Shown here: piece after piece, positions 7,825 to 18,301 of the stretch
How the letters are laid out: every line of letters starts with the position of its first letter
Numbering within the stretch: position 1 is the first letter of the stretch
NCBI RefSeq assembly: GCF_900110375.1
Contig: NZ_FODN01000002.1
Location: 571,086 to 635,085, forward strand
From: Flavobacterium sinopsychrotolerans
Lineage (GTDB): Bacteria; Bacteroidota; Bacteroidia; Flavobacteriales; Flavobacteriaceae
Length of the DNA: 64,000 nt
Direction of reading: 5' to 3'
Program-made: the position numbers and the translations under genes
Notes under the pieces: generated by a model
Told to the model about the DNA's origin: nothing
Database searches by the model: none
The model's input: the letters and a program-made list of their open reading frames with translations, nothing else

Positions 7825-7902
7825 ATGACAGTACTATTTATTATTGCACTTGCCGTTTTTGGCTATTTGATTTATGTATTAATCAAGCCCGAAAAATTTT
7901 AA
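7825..7902 (+). CDS. kdpF: KdpF, small subunit of the potassium-transporting ATPase
   Basis: 25 residues: MTVLFIIALAVFGYLIYVLI then KPEKF. The LIYVLIKPEKF end is typical of KdpF, a single-pass peptide that binds and stabilises KdpFABC in the inner membrane. It lies 19 bp before kdpA, in the usual kdpFABC order. Confidence 0.85.
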   Translation: MTVLFIIALAVFGYLIYVLIKPEKF

Positions 7903-7921
7903 CTCAATAAACTAATTTTTT

Positions 7922-9643
7922 ATGAACACAGAATTATTTGGTGTCATCAGTATTTTTATCCTCTCTATACTTTTAGCTATTCCTTTAGGAAGGTATATTG
8001 CTAAAGTTTTTATGGGAGATCAAACATTACTTGACCCGATTTTCAATCCAATTGAAAAATTTATTTTCAAAATAAGTGGTATAAACGCCACCGAAGAAAT
8101 GAACTGGAAACAACACTTAAAAGCACTTTTGAGTGTGAATATGGTTTGGTTTTTCCTTTGTTTTTTCATTTTATTATTCCAAGGATCTTTATTTTTAAAT
8201 CCTGATAATAACCCCAATATGTCTCCGGATTTAGCTTTCAATACGGCTATTTCATTTGTGGTGAATTGCAATTTGCAGCATTACTCCGGTGAAACAGGTC
8301 TTTCCTATCTATCGCAAATGGTTTTAATGTTCCTGCAATTTGTTTCTGCAGGTGTCGGGATGGCAGCCGCAGCAGTGGTTTTTACTGCAATGAAAGAAAG
8401 AACTACTGATAAATTGGGCAACTTCTATAATTATTTTATCAAAAGCTGTACCCGTATTTTACTGCCTCTTTCTGCAATTGTAGCCATCGCTTTGTTATTT
8501 AGCGGAACACCAATGACTTTTGAAGGAAAAGACAGCATCACCACTTTACAGGGTGACAGTGTTGCAGTTTCCCGCGGTCCTGCCGCAGCATTTATCGGTA
8601 TTAAACATATCGGAACCAATGGCGGAGGATTTTTTGGAGCCAATTCGACCCATCCATTAGAAAACCCAACTTATTTTACCAATGCGGTTGAACTATGGGC
8701 GCAATTAATCATTCCGTTTGCAATGATTTTTGCTTTGGGTTTTTACCTCAAAAAAAGAAAGTTGTCCTATGTCGTTTTTGGAGTTATGACTATTGGTTTT
8801 TTACTTTTAGTGACTCCCACAGTTGTCAGTGAACTCAACGGAAACCCTGCGATCGAAAAAATGGGAATTACACAAGCAACTGGAGCGATGGAAGGTAAGG
8901 AAGTTCGCTTCGGTCCTGCTATTTCCGGATTTTGGAGTATTGCTACCACGGTAATTTCCACGGGTTCGGTCAATAGTATGCATGATAGTGCGATGCCGGT
9001 TTCTGGTTCCATGCAATTGCTGGCTATGATGGTCAACGCCTTTTATGGTGGTTGCGGAGTAGGATTTTTGAACTTCTATATTTTCATCATTCTAGCCGTC
9101 TTTATTTCGGGTTTAATGGTGGGGCGAACACCTGAATTTTTAGGGAAGAAAATAGAAGCTAGAGAAGTCAAAATAGCTGCTTTCATTGCTATTCTTCATC
9201 CTTTATTGATCTTGTCAGGCACCGCATTGGCTTCTTATTTTGCAGCAAATGATACTGCAATGGGATATTGGTTTAGCGGTAATGCTTCAGGTTGGCTGAA
9301 CAATCCTGGTCACCACGGATTTTCAGAAATGTTATACGAATATACCTCAAGCGCTGCAAACAACGGTTCTGGATTTGAAGGTTTAGGTGACAATAATCCT
9401 TTTTGGAATATTACCACAGGAATCGTGTTGTTATTGAGTCGTTTCCTTCCTATCATTGGGCCTTTGGCTATCGCAGGATTATTAGCCAATAAAAAATACA
9501 TTCCTGAAAGTGCGGGTACTTTAAAAACAGATACAACCATTTTTGGAGTTATGGTTTTTGCCGTAATTGCCATTATTGCCGCCTTGTCTTTCTTCCCGGC
9601 ATTAGCACTTGGACCTTTAGCGGAGTACTTTACATTAAAATAA
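7922..9643 (+). CDS. kdpA: KdpA, potassium-binding channel-like subunit
   Basis: 573 residues, close to the usual length of about 560, with about ten hydrophobic spans. The selectivity-filter region [19 protein letters not shown] is intact, as are [19 protein letters not shown] and [15 protein letters not shown]. KdpA belongs to the superfamily of K+ transporters and passes K+ to KdpB for high-affinity ATP-driven uptake. kdpB starts 8 bp downstream. Nothing appears damaged. Confidence 0.97.
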   Translation: MNTELFGVISIFILSILLAIPLGRYIAKVFMGDQTLLDPIFNPIEKFIFKISGINATEEMNWKQHLKALLSVNMVWFFLCFFILLFQGSLFLNPDNNPNMSPDLAFNTAISFVVNCNLQHYSGETGLSYLSQMVLMFLQFVSAGVGMAAAAVVFTAMKERTTDKLGNFYNYFIKSCTRILLPLSAIVAIALLFSGTPMTFEGKDSITTLQGDSVAVSRGPAAAFIGIKHIGTNGGGFFGANSTHPLENPTYFTNAVELWAQLIIPFAMIFALGFYLKKRKLSYVVFGVMTIGFLLLVTPTVVSELNGNPAIEKMGITQATGAMEGKEVRFGPAISGFWSIATTVISTGSVNSMHDSAMPVSGSMQLLAMMVNAFYGGCGVGFLNFYIFIILAVFISGLMVGRTPEFLGKKIEAREVKIAAFIAILHPLLILSGTALASYFAANDTAMGYWFSGNASGWLNNPGHHGFSEMLYEYTSSAANNGSGFEGLGDNNPFWNITTGIVLLLSRFLPIIGPLAIAGLLANKKYIPESAGTLKTDTTIFGVMVFAVIAIIAALSFFPALALGPLAEYFTLK

Positions 9644-9651
9644 TAATAAAA

Positions 9652-11685
9652 ATGAATAACAATAAATCCAATTCATTATTCGAAAGTAAGCAAGTCAAAG
9701 ACGCTTTAGTGCAGTCTTTTGTGAAGCTTAATCCGAAAATAATGTTCAAGAATCCGGTAATGTTTACCGTTGAAATCGGAACTGCTATTATGCTTGCGGT
9801 GTGTATCGCCATTTTATTTGGAGCACAAGACCAAGGCAGTTTTACTTATAATTTCATAGTATTTTTAATTTTGTTAGCAACGCTTTTGTTTGCGAATTTT
9901 GCCGAGGCTATTGCCGAAGCCAGAGGAAAAGCACAAGCGGACAGTTTAAGGAAAACACGTGAAGAAACTCCGGCTAGACAGGTTTTAGCTAATGGTGAAA
10001 TCAAAAATATCAGTTCTTCTGAATTGAAGAAAGGTGATGTTTTCATCTGTGAAGCAGGGGATTTAATTGCCACTGATGGTGAAATCATCGAAGGATTGGC
10101 GACTATAGATGAAAGTGCGATTACCGGTGAGAGTGCTCCTGTTATTCGGGAATCTGGAGGTGATAAATCATCGGTAACTGGAGGAACAAAAGTATTATCA
10201 GACAAAATCAAAGTGATTGTGACTAATGAACCAGGAGAAAGTTTTCTGGATAAAATGATTGCTTTGGTAGAAGGAGCAAGCCGCCAAAAAACGCCTAATG
10301 AAATTGCCTTAACTATTTTGTTGGCAGCGTTTACTTTAATCTTCGTGATTGTTTGTGTGACCTTGAAACCTTTTGCCGATTATGCGAATGCTCCGATAAC
10401 CATTGCTGCCTTCATCTCTCTTTTTGTTTGTTTGATTCCAACGACAATTGGTGGTTTGTTATCAGCCATTGGAATTGCTGGAATGGATAGGGCTTTGCGA
10501 GCTAACGTTATTACCAAATCAGGAAAAGCGGTCGAAACTGCCGGAGATATTGATGTATTGCTTTTGGACAAAACAGGAACAATCACGATTGGAAACAGAA
10601 AAGCAACCAATTTTTATCCAGCAAAAGGAATCTCGCAAGACGATTTTATCAAGTCAGCAGTTTTAAGTTCACTTGCCGATGACACGCCCGAAGGCAAAAG
10701 TATTGTGGAGCTGGCAGGAATTGGAGTAGCGAACAAATTATCTATTGAAGGAGCCACTTTAATCAAGTTTACTGCCGAAACGAGGACCAGCGGTGTTGTT
10801 TTGAAAGACGGAACAGATATTAGAAAAGGTGCTCAGGATGCAGCAAAAAATATTGCACTGCAAGCGGGAACAATTTTCCCGGAGGATATTGCACAAGCAG
10901 TGATTGATATCTCATCAAAAGGTGGAACGCCATTGGTGGTCGTTAAAAATGGCCAGGTTCAAGGTGTTATTGAATTGCAGGACATTATCAAAACGGGAAT
11001 GAAAGAACGTTTTGACCGTTTGAGAAAAATGGGAGTAAAAACGGTGATGGTAACCGGAGATAATCCGTTGACAGCCAAATTTATTGCTGAAGCGGCTGGT
11101 GTAGATGATTTTATTGCCGAAGCCAAACCGGAAGATAAAATGAATTACATCAAAAATGAACAAGAACAAGGCAAGCTAGTAGCGATGATGGGTGACGGAA
11201 CTAATGATGCACCCGCTTTGGCACAAGCCAATGTTGGTGTGGCCATGAACAGCGGAACACAAGCGGCTAAAGAAGCCGGAAACATGGTCGATCTTGACAA
11301 TGATCCCACCAAGTTAATTGAAATCATAGAAATAGGGAAACAATTATTGATGACCAGAGGAACGCTCACCACGTTCTCAATTGCGAATGATGTGGCCAAA
11401 TATTTTGCGATTGTTCCTGCGCTTTTCATTACGGCAATTCCTGCTCTTGAAGGTTTGAACATTATGCGATTGCACAGTCCGGAGAGTGCCATTTTATCAG
11501 CTGTGATTTTCAATGCGATTATCATTCCGATATTGATTCCGCTTGCGCTAAAAGGAGTTGATTATAAACCAATCGGTGCCAGTGCCATTTTGAAAAGAAA
11601 CCTATTGATTTATGGTTTAGGAGGATTGATTGTTCCATTTATCGGTATTAAATTAATCGATTTGTTTGTAGCATTATTCATGTAA
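9652..11685 (+). CDS. kdpB: KdpB, P-type ATPase subunit
   Basis: 677 residues. It has the P-type ATPase phosphorylation motif DKTGT with the acceptor Asp at residue 306, the actuator motif TGES, and the hinge [14 protein letters not shown] followed by [13 protein letters not shown]. It hydrolyses ATP to drive K+ translocation through KdpA. It is 8 bp after kdpA and 50 bp before kdpC. All catalytic motifs are present, so it should be functional. Confidence 0.97.
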   Translation: MNNNKSNSLFESKQVKDALVQSFVKLNPKIMFKNPVMFTVEIGTAIMLAVCIAILFGAQDQGSFTYNFIVFLILLATLLFANFAEAIAEARGKAQADSLRKTREETPARQVLANGEIKNISSSELKKGDVFICEAGDLIATDGEIIEGLATIDESAITGESAPVIRESGGDKSSVTGGTKVLSDKIKVIVTNEPGESFLDKMIALVEGASRQKTPNEIALTILLAAFTLIFVIVCVTLKPFADYANAPITIAAFISLFVCLIPTTIGGLLSAIGIAGMDRALRANVITKSGKAVETAGDIDVLLLDKTGTITIGNRKATNFYPAKGISQDDFIKSAVLSSLADDTPEGKSIVELAGIGVANKLSIEGATLIKFTAETRTSGVVLKDGTDIRKGAQDAAKNIALQAGTIFPEDIAQAVIDISSKGGTPLVVVKNGQVQGVIELQDIIKTGMKERFDRLRKMGVKTVMVTGDNPLTAKFIAEAAGVDDFIAEAKPEDKMNYIKNEQEQGKLVAMMGDGTNDAPALAQANVGVAMNSGTQAAKEAGNMVDLDNDPTKLIEIIEIGKQLLMTRGTLTTFSIANDVAKYFAIVPALFITAIPALEGLNIMRLHSPESAILSAVIFNAIIIPILIPLALKGVDYKPIGASAILKRNLLIYGLGGLIVPFIGIKLIDLFVALFM

Positions 11686-11735
11686 AATAATACCTAAACC
11701 GCTTTTAAAATGGGTTAGGTCTAAAAAATAAAGAA

Positions 11736-12290
11736 ATGAAAAATATATTTTCAATATTAAAATTGACCTTATTTATGGTCGTTTTATTAGCAGTTATTTA
11801 TCCAATGGCAATTTTTGGGATAGCACAATTGGCTCCCAATAAAGGAAAAGGAGAAACAATTACCGTAAACGGAAAAGTGGTGGGCTATCAAAAAATCGGA
11901 CAAAAATTCGACAAATCCAACTACTTTTGGGGAAGACCTTCCGCTGTAGATTATAACGCTGCGGGAAGTGGAGGAAGCAACAAAGGGCCGAGCAATCCGG
12001 ATTATCTGGCTTTGGTTCAAAAAAGAATTGATACGTTTTTGATTGTGCATGCATATCTGAAAAAATCAGAGATTCCTTCGGATATGGTGACGGCTTCTGG
12101 AAGTGGTTTAGATCCTAATATTTCACCGCAAGGAGCTTTGATTCAGGTTAAACGAGTAGCTGTAGCGAGAAACTTGTCTGAAAGTAAAGTAAAAGCTTTG
12201 GTGGAAACCAAAATCAATTCACCAGCAGTAATAGGAACCGCAACAGTAAATGTTTTAGAGCTGAATGCGGCTTTGGATGAGTTGAAATAA
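11736..12290 (+). CDS. kdpC: KdpC, chaperone-like subunit of the potassium ATPase
   Basis: 184 residues with one N-terminal membrane helix (TLFMVVLLAVIYPMAIFGIA) and a soluble domain carrying the family signatures FWGRPSAVDYNAAGSGGSN and GSGLDPNISPQGA. KdpC helps nucleotide binding and assembly of KdpFABC. It closes the core operon; a perfect palindrome follows 20 bp downstream. Confidence 0.95.
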   Translation: MKNIFSILKLTLFMVVLLAVIYPMAIFGIAQLAPNKGKGETITVNGKVVGYQKIGQKFDKSNYFWGRPSAVDYNAAGSGGSNKGPSNPDYLALVQKRIDTFLIVHAYLKKSEIPSDMVTASGSGLDPNISPQGALIQVKRVAVARNLSESKVKALVETKINSPAVIGTATVNVLELNAALDELK

Positions 12291-12310
12291 AAATAATATT
12301 TAAAAATTTG

Positions 12311-12341
12311 ACCCTATCAGGGTTTCAAACCCTGATAGGGT
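12311..12341. repeat. Perfect 15-bp palindrome between kdpC and the porin gene
   Basis: ACCCTATCAGGGTTT, one central C, then AAACCCTGATAGGGT. There is no long T-run, so it is not a classical terminator. Its GC content is far above the surroundings. It may be a dispersed REP-like element or an mRNA stabiliser setting kdpC and porin levels. Confidence 0.75.
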
Positions 12342-12357
12342 TGTAATAATTGAAAAA

Positions 12358-13440
12358 ATGAAAAAAATAATAGTTACAGCTTTAATAGCTTTTGGGATAA
12401 CAACAGTTAGTGCACAAGAAACTGAAAAAACACAAAGTCCCTTCACGTTTTCGGGTTATATAGAAACATATTACAGTTATGATTTTGGCGAACCCGACAA
12501 TCATGTAAGACCTGGATTTATTTACAGTCATAACAAGCATAATGAAATCAATTTGAATCTAGGATTGGCGAAAGTAAATTATGTCAAGGACAATGTTCGC
12601 GGGAATTTTGCCCTAATGGCCGGAACGTATGCCGAATACAATTTGGCAGCAGAACAGGATTTACTGAAAAACGTATATGAAGCTAATGTAGGTGTGAAAA
12701 TTTCTAAAAACTACAATCTGTGGATTGATGCGGGAATTATGCCATCACATATTGGTTTTGAAAGCGCGATTGGTAAAGATTGTGCCACTTTGACTAGAAG
12801 TATTTTGGCTGATAATTCCCCGTATTATGAAGCAGGAGTGAAAATTGGATTTACGTCAAAAAATGAAAAATGGTATTTAGCTGCCATGTATTTAAACGGA
12901 TGGCAACGCATTCAGAAAATTGATGGCAACCAAACACCGGCTTTTGGTACTCAAGTAACCTATAAACCTACTGCAAAAACCACATTAAACTGGAGTACCT
13001 ATGTAGGGAATGAACAACCGGATAATTTAAAAAAATGGCGTTATTTCAACAATTTTTACGGACAATTTAAAGTATCCGAAAAGACAAGTTTAACAGCTGG
13101 TTTTGATATTGGAGCGCAACAAAAAGTAACAGAAAGTGAGGAGTATGATGTTTGGTTTTCACCGATTTTAATAGCGCAATACAAACCAACAAGTAAAATC
13201 CAATTGGCAGCAAGAGGTGAATATTATGGTGATGAAAAAGGAGTTATTATTGCAACAGGAACTCCAAATGGATTTAAAACCTACGGTTTTTCAGCTAATT
13301 TCGATTATTTAACGACTGATAATGTCATGTTCAGAATAGAGGCAAGAACTTTAAATAGTAAAGACGAGATCTTTTTGAAAGACAATTTGCCAAGCAATCA
13401 AAATGTATTTTTAACTACGTCATTAGCTATTTCATTTTAA
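12358..13440 (+). CDS. Outer-membrane porin, OmpL-like beta-barrel
   Basis: 360 residues: signal peptide MKKIIVTALIAFGITTVSAQ, then a barrel beginning FTFSGYIETYYSYDF and ending with an aromatic strand (NQNVFLTTSLAISF). The pattern resembles the putative beta-barrel porin-2 (OmpL-like) family. Its position between kdpC and the KdpD-like sensor implies that it is part of the kdp operon, presumably letting K+ cross the outer membrane when potassium is scarce. The substrate is inferred from context only. Confidence 0.8.
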   Translation: MKKIIVTALIAFGITTVSAQETEKTQSPFTFSGYIETYYSYDFGEPDNHVRPGFIYSHNKHNEINLNLGLAKVNYVKDNVRGNFALMAGTYAEYNLAAEQDLLKNVYEANVGVKISKNYNLWIDAGIMPSHIGFESAIGKDCATLTRSILADNSPYYEAGVKIGFTSKNEKWYLAAMYLNGWQRIQKIDGNQTPAFGTQVTYKPTAKTTLNWSTYVGNEQPDNLKKWRYFNNFYGQFKVSEKTSLTAGFDIGAQQKVTESEEYDVWFSPILIAQYKPTSKIQLAARGEYYGDEKGVIIATGTPNGFKTYGFSANFDYLTTDNVMFRIEARTLNSKDEIFLKDNLPSNQNVFLTTSLAISF

Positions 13441-13472
13441 TTTTTTCTAAAATATAAAATCCTAAAACTAAA

Positions 13473-14600
13473 TTGGACAACGAAAAAGAAAATAATGTCA
13501 AACACTTTCTTGATTTAATTCAGAAATCACGTAAAGGAAAGTTTAAAGTCTACATCGGTATGAGTGCCGGTGTAGGCAAAACTTTTCGTATGTTGCAGGA
13601 AGCGCATACGTTGTTGAAAACCGGTATCGACGTCAAGATTGGGTATATTGAAACGCATTTTCGCAAGGAAACACATGAATTGTTGGATGGTTTGCCTGTG
13701 ATTCCAAGGCGAACCCTTTTTTATAAAGGGAAACTGCTTGAAGAAATGGATTTACAAGCCATTATCAATTTGCGTCCTGAAGTAGTTATTGTAGATGAAC
13801 TAGCGCACACGAATATAGAAGGAAGCAAAAACGAAAAAAGGTGGCAGGATGTTCTGGAGATTCTGGAAGCGGGAATAAATGTGATTTCGGCAGTAAATAT
13901 TCAGCATATTGAAAGTTTAAATGAAAACGTCAAAAGCATTACGAATATTGACGTTCAGGAACGTATTCCGGACAGCGTTTTGAAATTAGCAGATGAGGTG
14001 GTCAATATTGATTTGACTTCAGATGAATTGATTGCCCGTTTGAAAGAAGGTAAAATCTATACTGCAGATAAAATCCCTACGGCGCTGAATAATTTTTTTA
14101 AATCCGATCAAATATTGCAATTGCGCGAATTGGCTTTAAAGGAAGTGGCTAGTCAGGTGAATCGGAAAGTGGAAAGTGAAGTACCCAAAAACGTCACAAC
14201 AAAACATGAAAAATTATTGGCTTGTATCAGCAGTAACGACAAAATTGCCAAGGCAATCATAAGAAAAACGGCTCGGTTAGCGAGTTATTACAATAGCAAA
14301 TGGTATGTTTTGTATGTAGAAACGCCAAAAGAAAGCAGCGACAAAATTGCGCTCGACAAACAACGACATCTGATTAATAATTTTAAATTAGCTACACAGC
14401 TGGGTGCCGAAGTAATTAAAGTAGAGAATACTCATATTACAGATGCAATTTTAGAGGTCGTCTCGCAAAAACAAATCACCACCGTTTGTATTGGGAAACC
14501 GCATTTGAGTTTATTTAAAGTAATTTTATCGACAACTATTTTCAATAAATTGCTTAACAACTTAACGTCATCCAATATTGACCTTGTAATACTTTCTTAA
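13473..14600 (+). CDS. kdpD: Short KdpD: KdpD plus universal-stress-protein domains, no kinase
   Basis: 375 residues. The N-terminal KdpD domain is intact (Walker A GMSAGVGKT at 29-37; VVIVDELAHTN; INVISAVNIQHIESLN), followed by a UspA-like domain (about 245-375). Full-length KdpD would continue with four membrane helices, a GAF domain and a histidine kinase; here the gene stops. It starts with TTG (13473) with no better start nearby. The next gene, one base later, encodes a membrane histidine kinase. The pair therefore appears to be a natural split of the potassium sensor, with this half as the cytoplasmic sensing subunit. Confidence 0.9.
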   Translation: MDNEKENNVKHFLDLIQKSRKGKFKVYIGMSAGVGKTFRMLQEAHTLLKTGIDVKIGYIETHFRKETHELLDGLPVIPRRTLFYKGKLLEEMDLQAIINLRPEVVIVDELAHTNIEGSKNEKRWQDVLEILEAGINVISAVNIQHIESLNENVKSITNIDVQERIPDSVLKLADEVVNIDLTSDELIARLKEGKIYTADKIPTALNNFFKSDQILQLRELALKEVASQVNRKVESEVPKNVTTKHEKLLACISSNDKIAKAIIRKTARLASYYNSKWYVLYVETPKESSDKIALDKQRHLINNFKLATQLGAEVIKVENTHITDAILEVVSQKQITTVCIGKPHLSLFKVILSTTIFNKLLNNLTSSNIDLVILS

Positions 14601-14601
14601 A

Positions 14602-16326
14602 ATGAAAATTAAAACCAAATTAAACCTGGGCGTTGGATTGCTTTTTCTAATGATAATCATTCTTTCATTAGTAGCGGCATTTTATATATTCTCCATAAAA
14701 AAAGACACGGAAAATATTCTGAAAGCTAATTACAACACGCTGGAATATTCTCGTAATATGCTTCTTTCGTTAGATGAAATTAATGGGAATGAAGAAAAGG
14801 CAATTACTATATTTGAAACTAATATTACCAAACAAATTGCCAATATTACGGAGGCTGGCGAAGATAAAGCGACCTATAATTTACAGAAAAATTTTGATTT
14901 CTTGAAAAAAAATAGAACAGATGAAACCTTGAAAAGCCAAATCCGTCAAGACATTTTCAAGATTATGAAATTGAATATGAATGCAATAAAAGAAAAAAGT
15001 GATATTGCAAAACACACAGCAGAGACCGCTAATTTTTGGATTGCAGTAACAGGAACACTTTGCTTTTTGATTGCATTCAATTTATTAGTGAATTTGCCCA
15101 ACAATATTGCCAATCCAATAAAAGAACTCACAGACAGTATCAAGCAAATTGCCAACAAAAACTATTCGCAACGTGTGAATTTTATGAATCACAATGAATT
15201 TGGGGATTTGGCCAAATCATTCAATATCATGACAGAAAAACTGCAGGAGTATAACAATAGTAATCTTTATAAACTGTCATTTGAAAAGAAAAGACTAGAA
15301 ACCTTAATCAATAATATGCATGATCCAATCATTGGGTTGGATAATCAAGGATTGGTTTTATTTGCAAATGATGAAGCATTGAAAATCATTGGATTAAAAA
15401 CGGAAGAAGTAATTGGAAAATTGGCAACAACTCTTGCTCTGACAAATGATTTGATGAAATCGCTTGTAATAAATGATTTGTCTAACGAAAAACAGAAATC
15501 GCTTCCTATGAAAATTTTTGCTGATGGAAAAGAAAGTTATTTCGAAAAAGAAACAGTAAATATTACGATAAAACCAACAGGAGAAGAACAAACTATTGAC
15601 ATTGGCGATGTTATTATTTTGAGAAATATTACTGTTTTCAAAGAACTGGATTTTGCTAAAACTAATTTTATTGCTACTGTTTCACACGAATTAAAAACCC
15701 CAATTTCATCCATAAAATTAAGTTTACAATTGCTTGAAAAAGCACAAACAGGCAACATTAATGAAGACCAACAGCAATTAATCGAAAGTATAAAAGACGA
15801 TAGTCAGCGGTTATTAAAAATTACTGGGGAGTTGTTGGAATTGTCGCAGTTAGAAACAGGGAATATTAAGCTGAATATGGAGAAGAGTAATCCCTATGAA
15901 ATTATTAATTACGCTATAGAAGCGGTAAAAGTGCAAGCAGAACAAAAACAAATTGAGCTAGTTACCGAGACCGAACAAAATTTACCTGCTATAAAATCGG
16001 ATAGTGAAAAAAGTGCTTGGGTTTTGATTAATTTTTTAACCAATGCAATTGCGTATTCATCAGAAAACAGCAAGGTAATTGTAAAACTTAAAAATGAAAA
16101 TAATCAGGTTATTTTTCAAGTAATTGATACCGGAAAAGGGATTGATAACCGTTATAAAACTAAAGTTTTTGATAAATATTTTCAGGTTCCAGGAAGTCAT
16201 AAGTCTGGCACTGGACTCGGTTTAGCTATAAGTAAAGAATTTATAGAAGCGCAAAACGGAACTATTGGAGTAGAAAGTGAATTGGGTCTGGGTAGTACTT
16301 TTTATTTTAAATTACATATTGGATGA
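14602..16326 (+). CDS. Membrane histidine kinase paired with the split KdpD
   Basis: 574 residues. Two membrane helices (about 9-31 and 148-168) bracket a periplasmic helical region. Then come a HAMP domain (about 168-222), a PAS domain (about 230-345), a HisKA domain with the phospho-acceptor His near 362 (ATVSHELKTP) and an HATPase domain (NFLTNAIAYS, DTGKGI, GTGLGLAISKEF). It follows the short KdpD by a single base. The inference is that it supplies the kinase missing from KdpD and phosphorylates the sigma-54 regulator at 5850, the only response regulator adjacent to the operon. Confidence 0.9.
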   Translation: MKIKTKLNLGVGLLFLMIIILSLVAAFYIFSIKKDTENILKANYNTLEYSRNMLLSLDEINGNEEKAITIFETNITKQIANITEAGEDKATYNLQKNFDFLKKNRTDETLKSQIRQDIFKIMKLNMNAIKEKSDIAKHTAETANFWIAVTGTLCFLIAFNLLVNLPNNIANPIKELTDSIKQIANKNYSQRVNFMNHNEFGDLAKSFNIMTEKLQEYNNSNLYKLSFEKKRLETLINNMHDPIIGLDNQGLVLFANDEALKIIGLKTEEVIGKLATTLALTNDLMKSLVINDLSNEKQKSLPMKIFADGKESYFEKETVNITIKPTGEEQTIDIGDVIILRNITVFKELDFAKTNFIATVSHELKTPISSIKLSLQLLEKAQTGNINEDQQQLIESIKDDSQRLLKITGELLELSQLETGNIKLNMEKSNPYEIINYAIEAVKVQAEQKQIELVTETEQNLPAIKSDSEKSAWVLINFLTNAIAYSSENSKVIVKLKNENNQVIFQVIDTGKGIDNRYKTKVFDKYFQVPGSHKSGTGLGLAISKEFIEAQNGTIGVESELGLGSTFYFKLHIG

Positions 16327-16834
16327 TAGAATTATTTGAATATTAAAATATAATAGAATAATTCAGAGTTAATCTTATTCCCTTAATTACAAATTGAGTC
16401 TACTTTTAAAGCAAAAGCAGCGTATGCTTATTGTGAATTATCAGTGGTAGTATTTCTTAAGGAAATAAAATTCCTGATAAACTAATCTCGTACTTTGAAT
16501 TTTAATTTATTTTTCTTTCAAAGTAAATTATTTGAATTGACATTGTAGGAAACGGATATAATTATAACACTGACTCGGTAATAGGTATACCTCGCTTCTT
16601 TAAATCTTAAAAGAAAAATTAGGTAAATAGTTCCCTTGGTCTAACAAAAAGTATTGATCTTCAAAGTTCTTTGAATTTGAAGCTTTTTAGGTTCTTAATG
16701 GAAGCTGGTACTATAAAATCTCTAAAAATCGTATTTAGCAATAAATGATTTTAATTTCGTAAGTTTTTATACGATGATTAAAATAATTTCACCTCTACTC
16801 AATGAAATAAGAACGAGATTAACTCTCTAAGTTA
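16327..16834. other. Intergenic region, no feature seen
   Basis: About 510 bp of AT-rich DNA between the convergent kdp sensor operon and the GH130 gene. I see no reading frame with protein-like composition and no strong terminator hairpin. Confidence 0.5.
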
Positions 16835-18301
16835 TCATTTACTTTTCTTCAAAGTTTCGATTAATTCTACCATATCTACCACACCATAAGTAGAGGAGTA
16901 GTCTGATACGGCATAAGGTAATATAAGGCTGTTGTTGTGAATAATCGAACCACAAGAATACACTACATTAGGTACATAGCCTTCTCGTTCATCTTCGAGC
17001 GGTGAAAGCAAGGGCTCTTTAAGTCTTCCAATTTCCTTTGAAGGATCATCAAGATCAAAAAGCGAAGCACCGATGCAATATCGTCTCATGGCACCTACAC
17101 CATGAGTAATTACTAACCAGCCTTCCTCGGTCCAAAGAGGCGATCCACAATTTCCAATTTGTGTAAATTCCCACGGATAACGGGGCTCTTGAATGATAAC
17201 GGGATTATTCCATTGGGTAGGTCTATCGGAATACATTAGGTAATTGTTAACCCCATCAATTCTGGAAAGCATGGCATATTTGCCTTTGATTTTTTTTGGG
17301 AATAATGCCAAATTTTTATTTTGAGCACCAGTTCCATATAAGGGCATTACACGGAACGTATAAAAGTCTTCAGTAGAAATAAGCTTCGGAAGTATAACAT
17401 GACCATTGTAAGCTGTATAAGTTGCAAATATTTTTTCTGATTTATCATCATCCACAAAGCGTACAAAACGAGCATCTTCAATACCACGGCTTTCAGAATC
17501 TGATATTGGAAATATAACACGTTCGGTGATATCAGAATCATGTTTGAATTGTAAATCATAAAATGAATCCGCCAACCAAATCACTTCTTCCAGCGCCGTT
17601 CTCCTCTCCTGACGAATCATTGGATCGCATAAAGCTTTATTTACCATATTTTTTAATATGGCATATTCAAATTCCTGCGGCAGGTCCTGCATAATGCGGG
17701 TTGAGTATTTGTCAGAAGTATGCATTTCTGCCAATTTCATCAAAAATCGTTCTTTGTTGTATAATGTTTTGTGTACTATTTCTGCTTTATCAATGTTATT
17801 ACCAATTTTCATCACTTGGAGATTGTTATTCATATCTAGGATTCCCCTTCTAAATACAATTGACGAGATGTGACCTTCACCGGTGGCACGGAAAGAAAGG
17901 ATGACCCGTTTTTCGCCTTTTTCGAGACCTGATTGATCGAAATCTTCCACAATAGAAGGATTAAAAATGGCGGCGGATTCGATTGCATACTCCATTGTAC
18001 AGTAGGAACCGATAAGCATTTTTCGTTCCTGTGACAAGTCATCATAATTGATTTGCATCCCTTCTATTATGCCCTTAATTTTTTCGCAATGCCTAAAAAA
18101 TATGTTTGAAATATTTCGATGTCTTCTGGCAAACTCACGAAGTGTATTTTCTAAGGTATTTATGACTTGTTTTTCATTCAACAACATAATATGGCTGACC
18201 ATTTTTTGTGTCCTCTGATCGCCATTGATAAAATACCGAGCGACAACTCTCTTTGAATCAGGGATAAATGTTATTTTTTTTCGGATTACAGGAACTCGCA
18301 T
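16835..18301 (-). CDS. GH130-family mannoside phosphorylase or hydrolase
   Basis: 488 residues, soluble, without signal peptide. The central five-bladed propeller segments of GH130 are visible: SRGIEDARFVRFVDD, TYTAYNGHVILPKLI, KNLALFPKKIKGKYAMLSR, then IGNCGSPLWTEEGWLVITHG and a closing YVPNVVYSCGSI. GH130 enzymes mostly phosphorolyse or hydrolyse beta-mannosides. An extra N-terminal region of about 190 residues precedes the propeller. A GT4-like glycosyltransferase gene lies upstream on the same strand, 660 bp away, so the two may make and recycle the same mannoside. The exact linkage cannot be read from the sequence. Confidence 0.85.
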   Translation of the reverse strand: MRVPVIRKKITFIPDSKRVVARYFINGDQRTQKMVSHIMLLNEKQVINTLENTLREFARRHRNISNIFFRHCEKIKGIIEGMQINYDDLSQERKMLIGSYCTMEYAIESAAIFNPSIVEDFDQSGLEKGEKRVILSFRATGEGHISSIVFRRGILDMNNNLQVMKIGNNIDKAEIVHKTLYNKERFLMKLAEMHTSDKYSTRIMQDLPQEFEYAILKNMVNKALCDPMIRQERRTALEEVIWLADSFYDLQFKHDSDITERVIFPISDSESRGIEDARFVRFVDDDKSEKIFATYTAYNGHVILPKLISTEDFYTFRVMPLYGTGAQNKNLALFPKKIKGKYAMLSRIDGVNNYLMYSDRPTQWNNPVIIQEPRYPWEFTQIGNCGSPLWTEEGWLVITHGVGAMRRYCIGASLFDLDDPSKEIGRLKEPLLSPLEDEREGYVPNVVYSCGSIIHNNSLILPYAVSDYSSTYGVVDMVELIETLKKSK

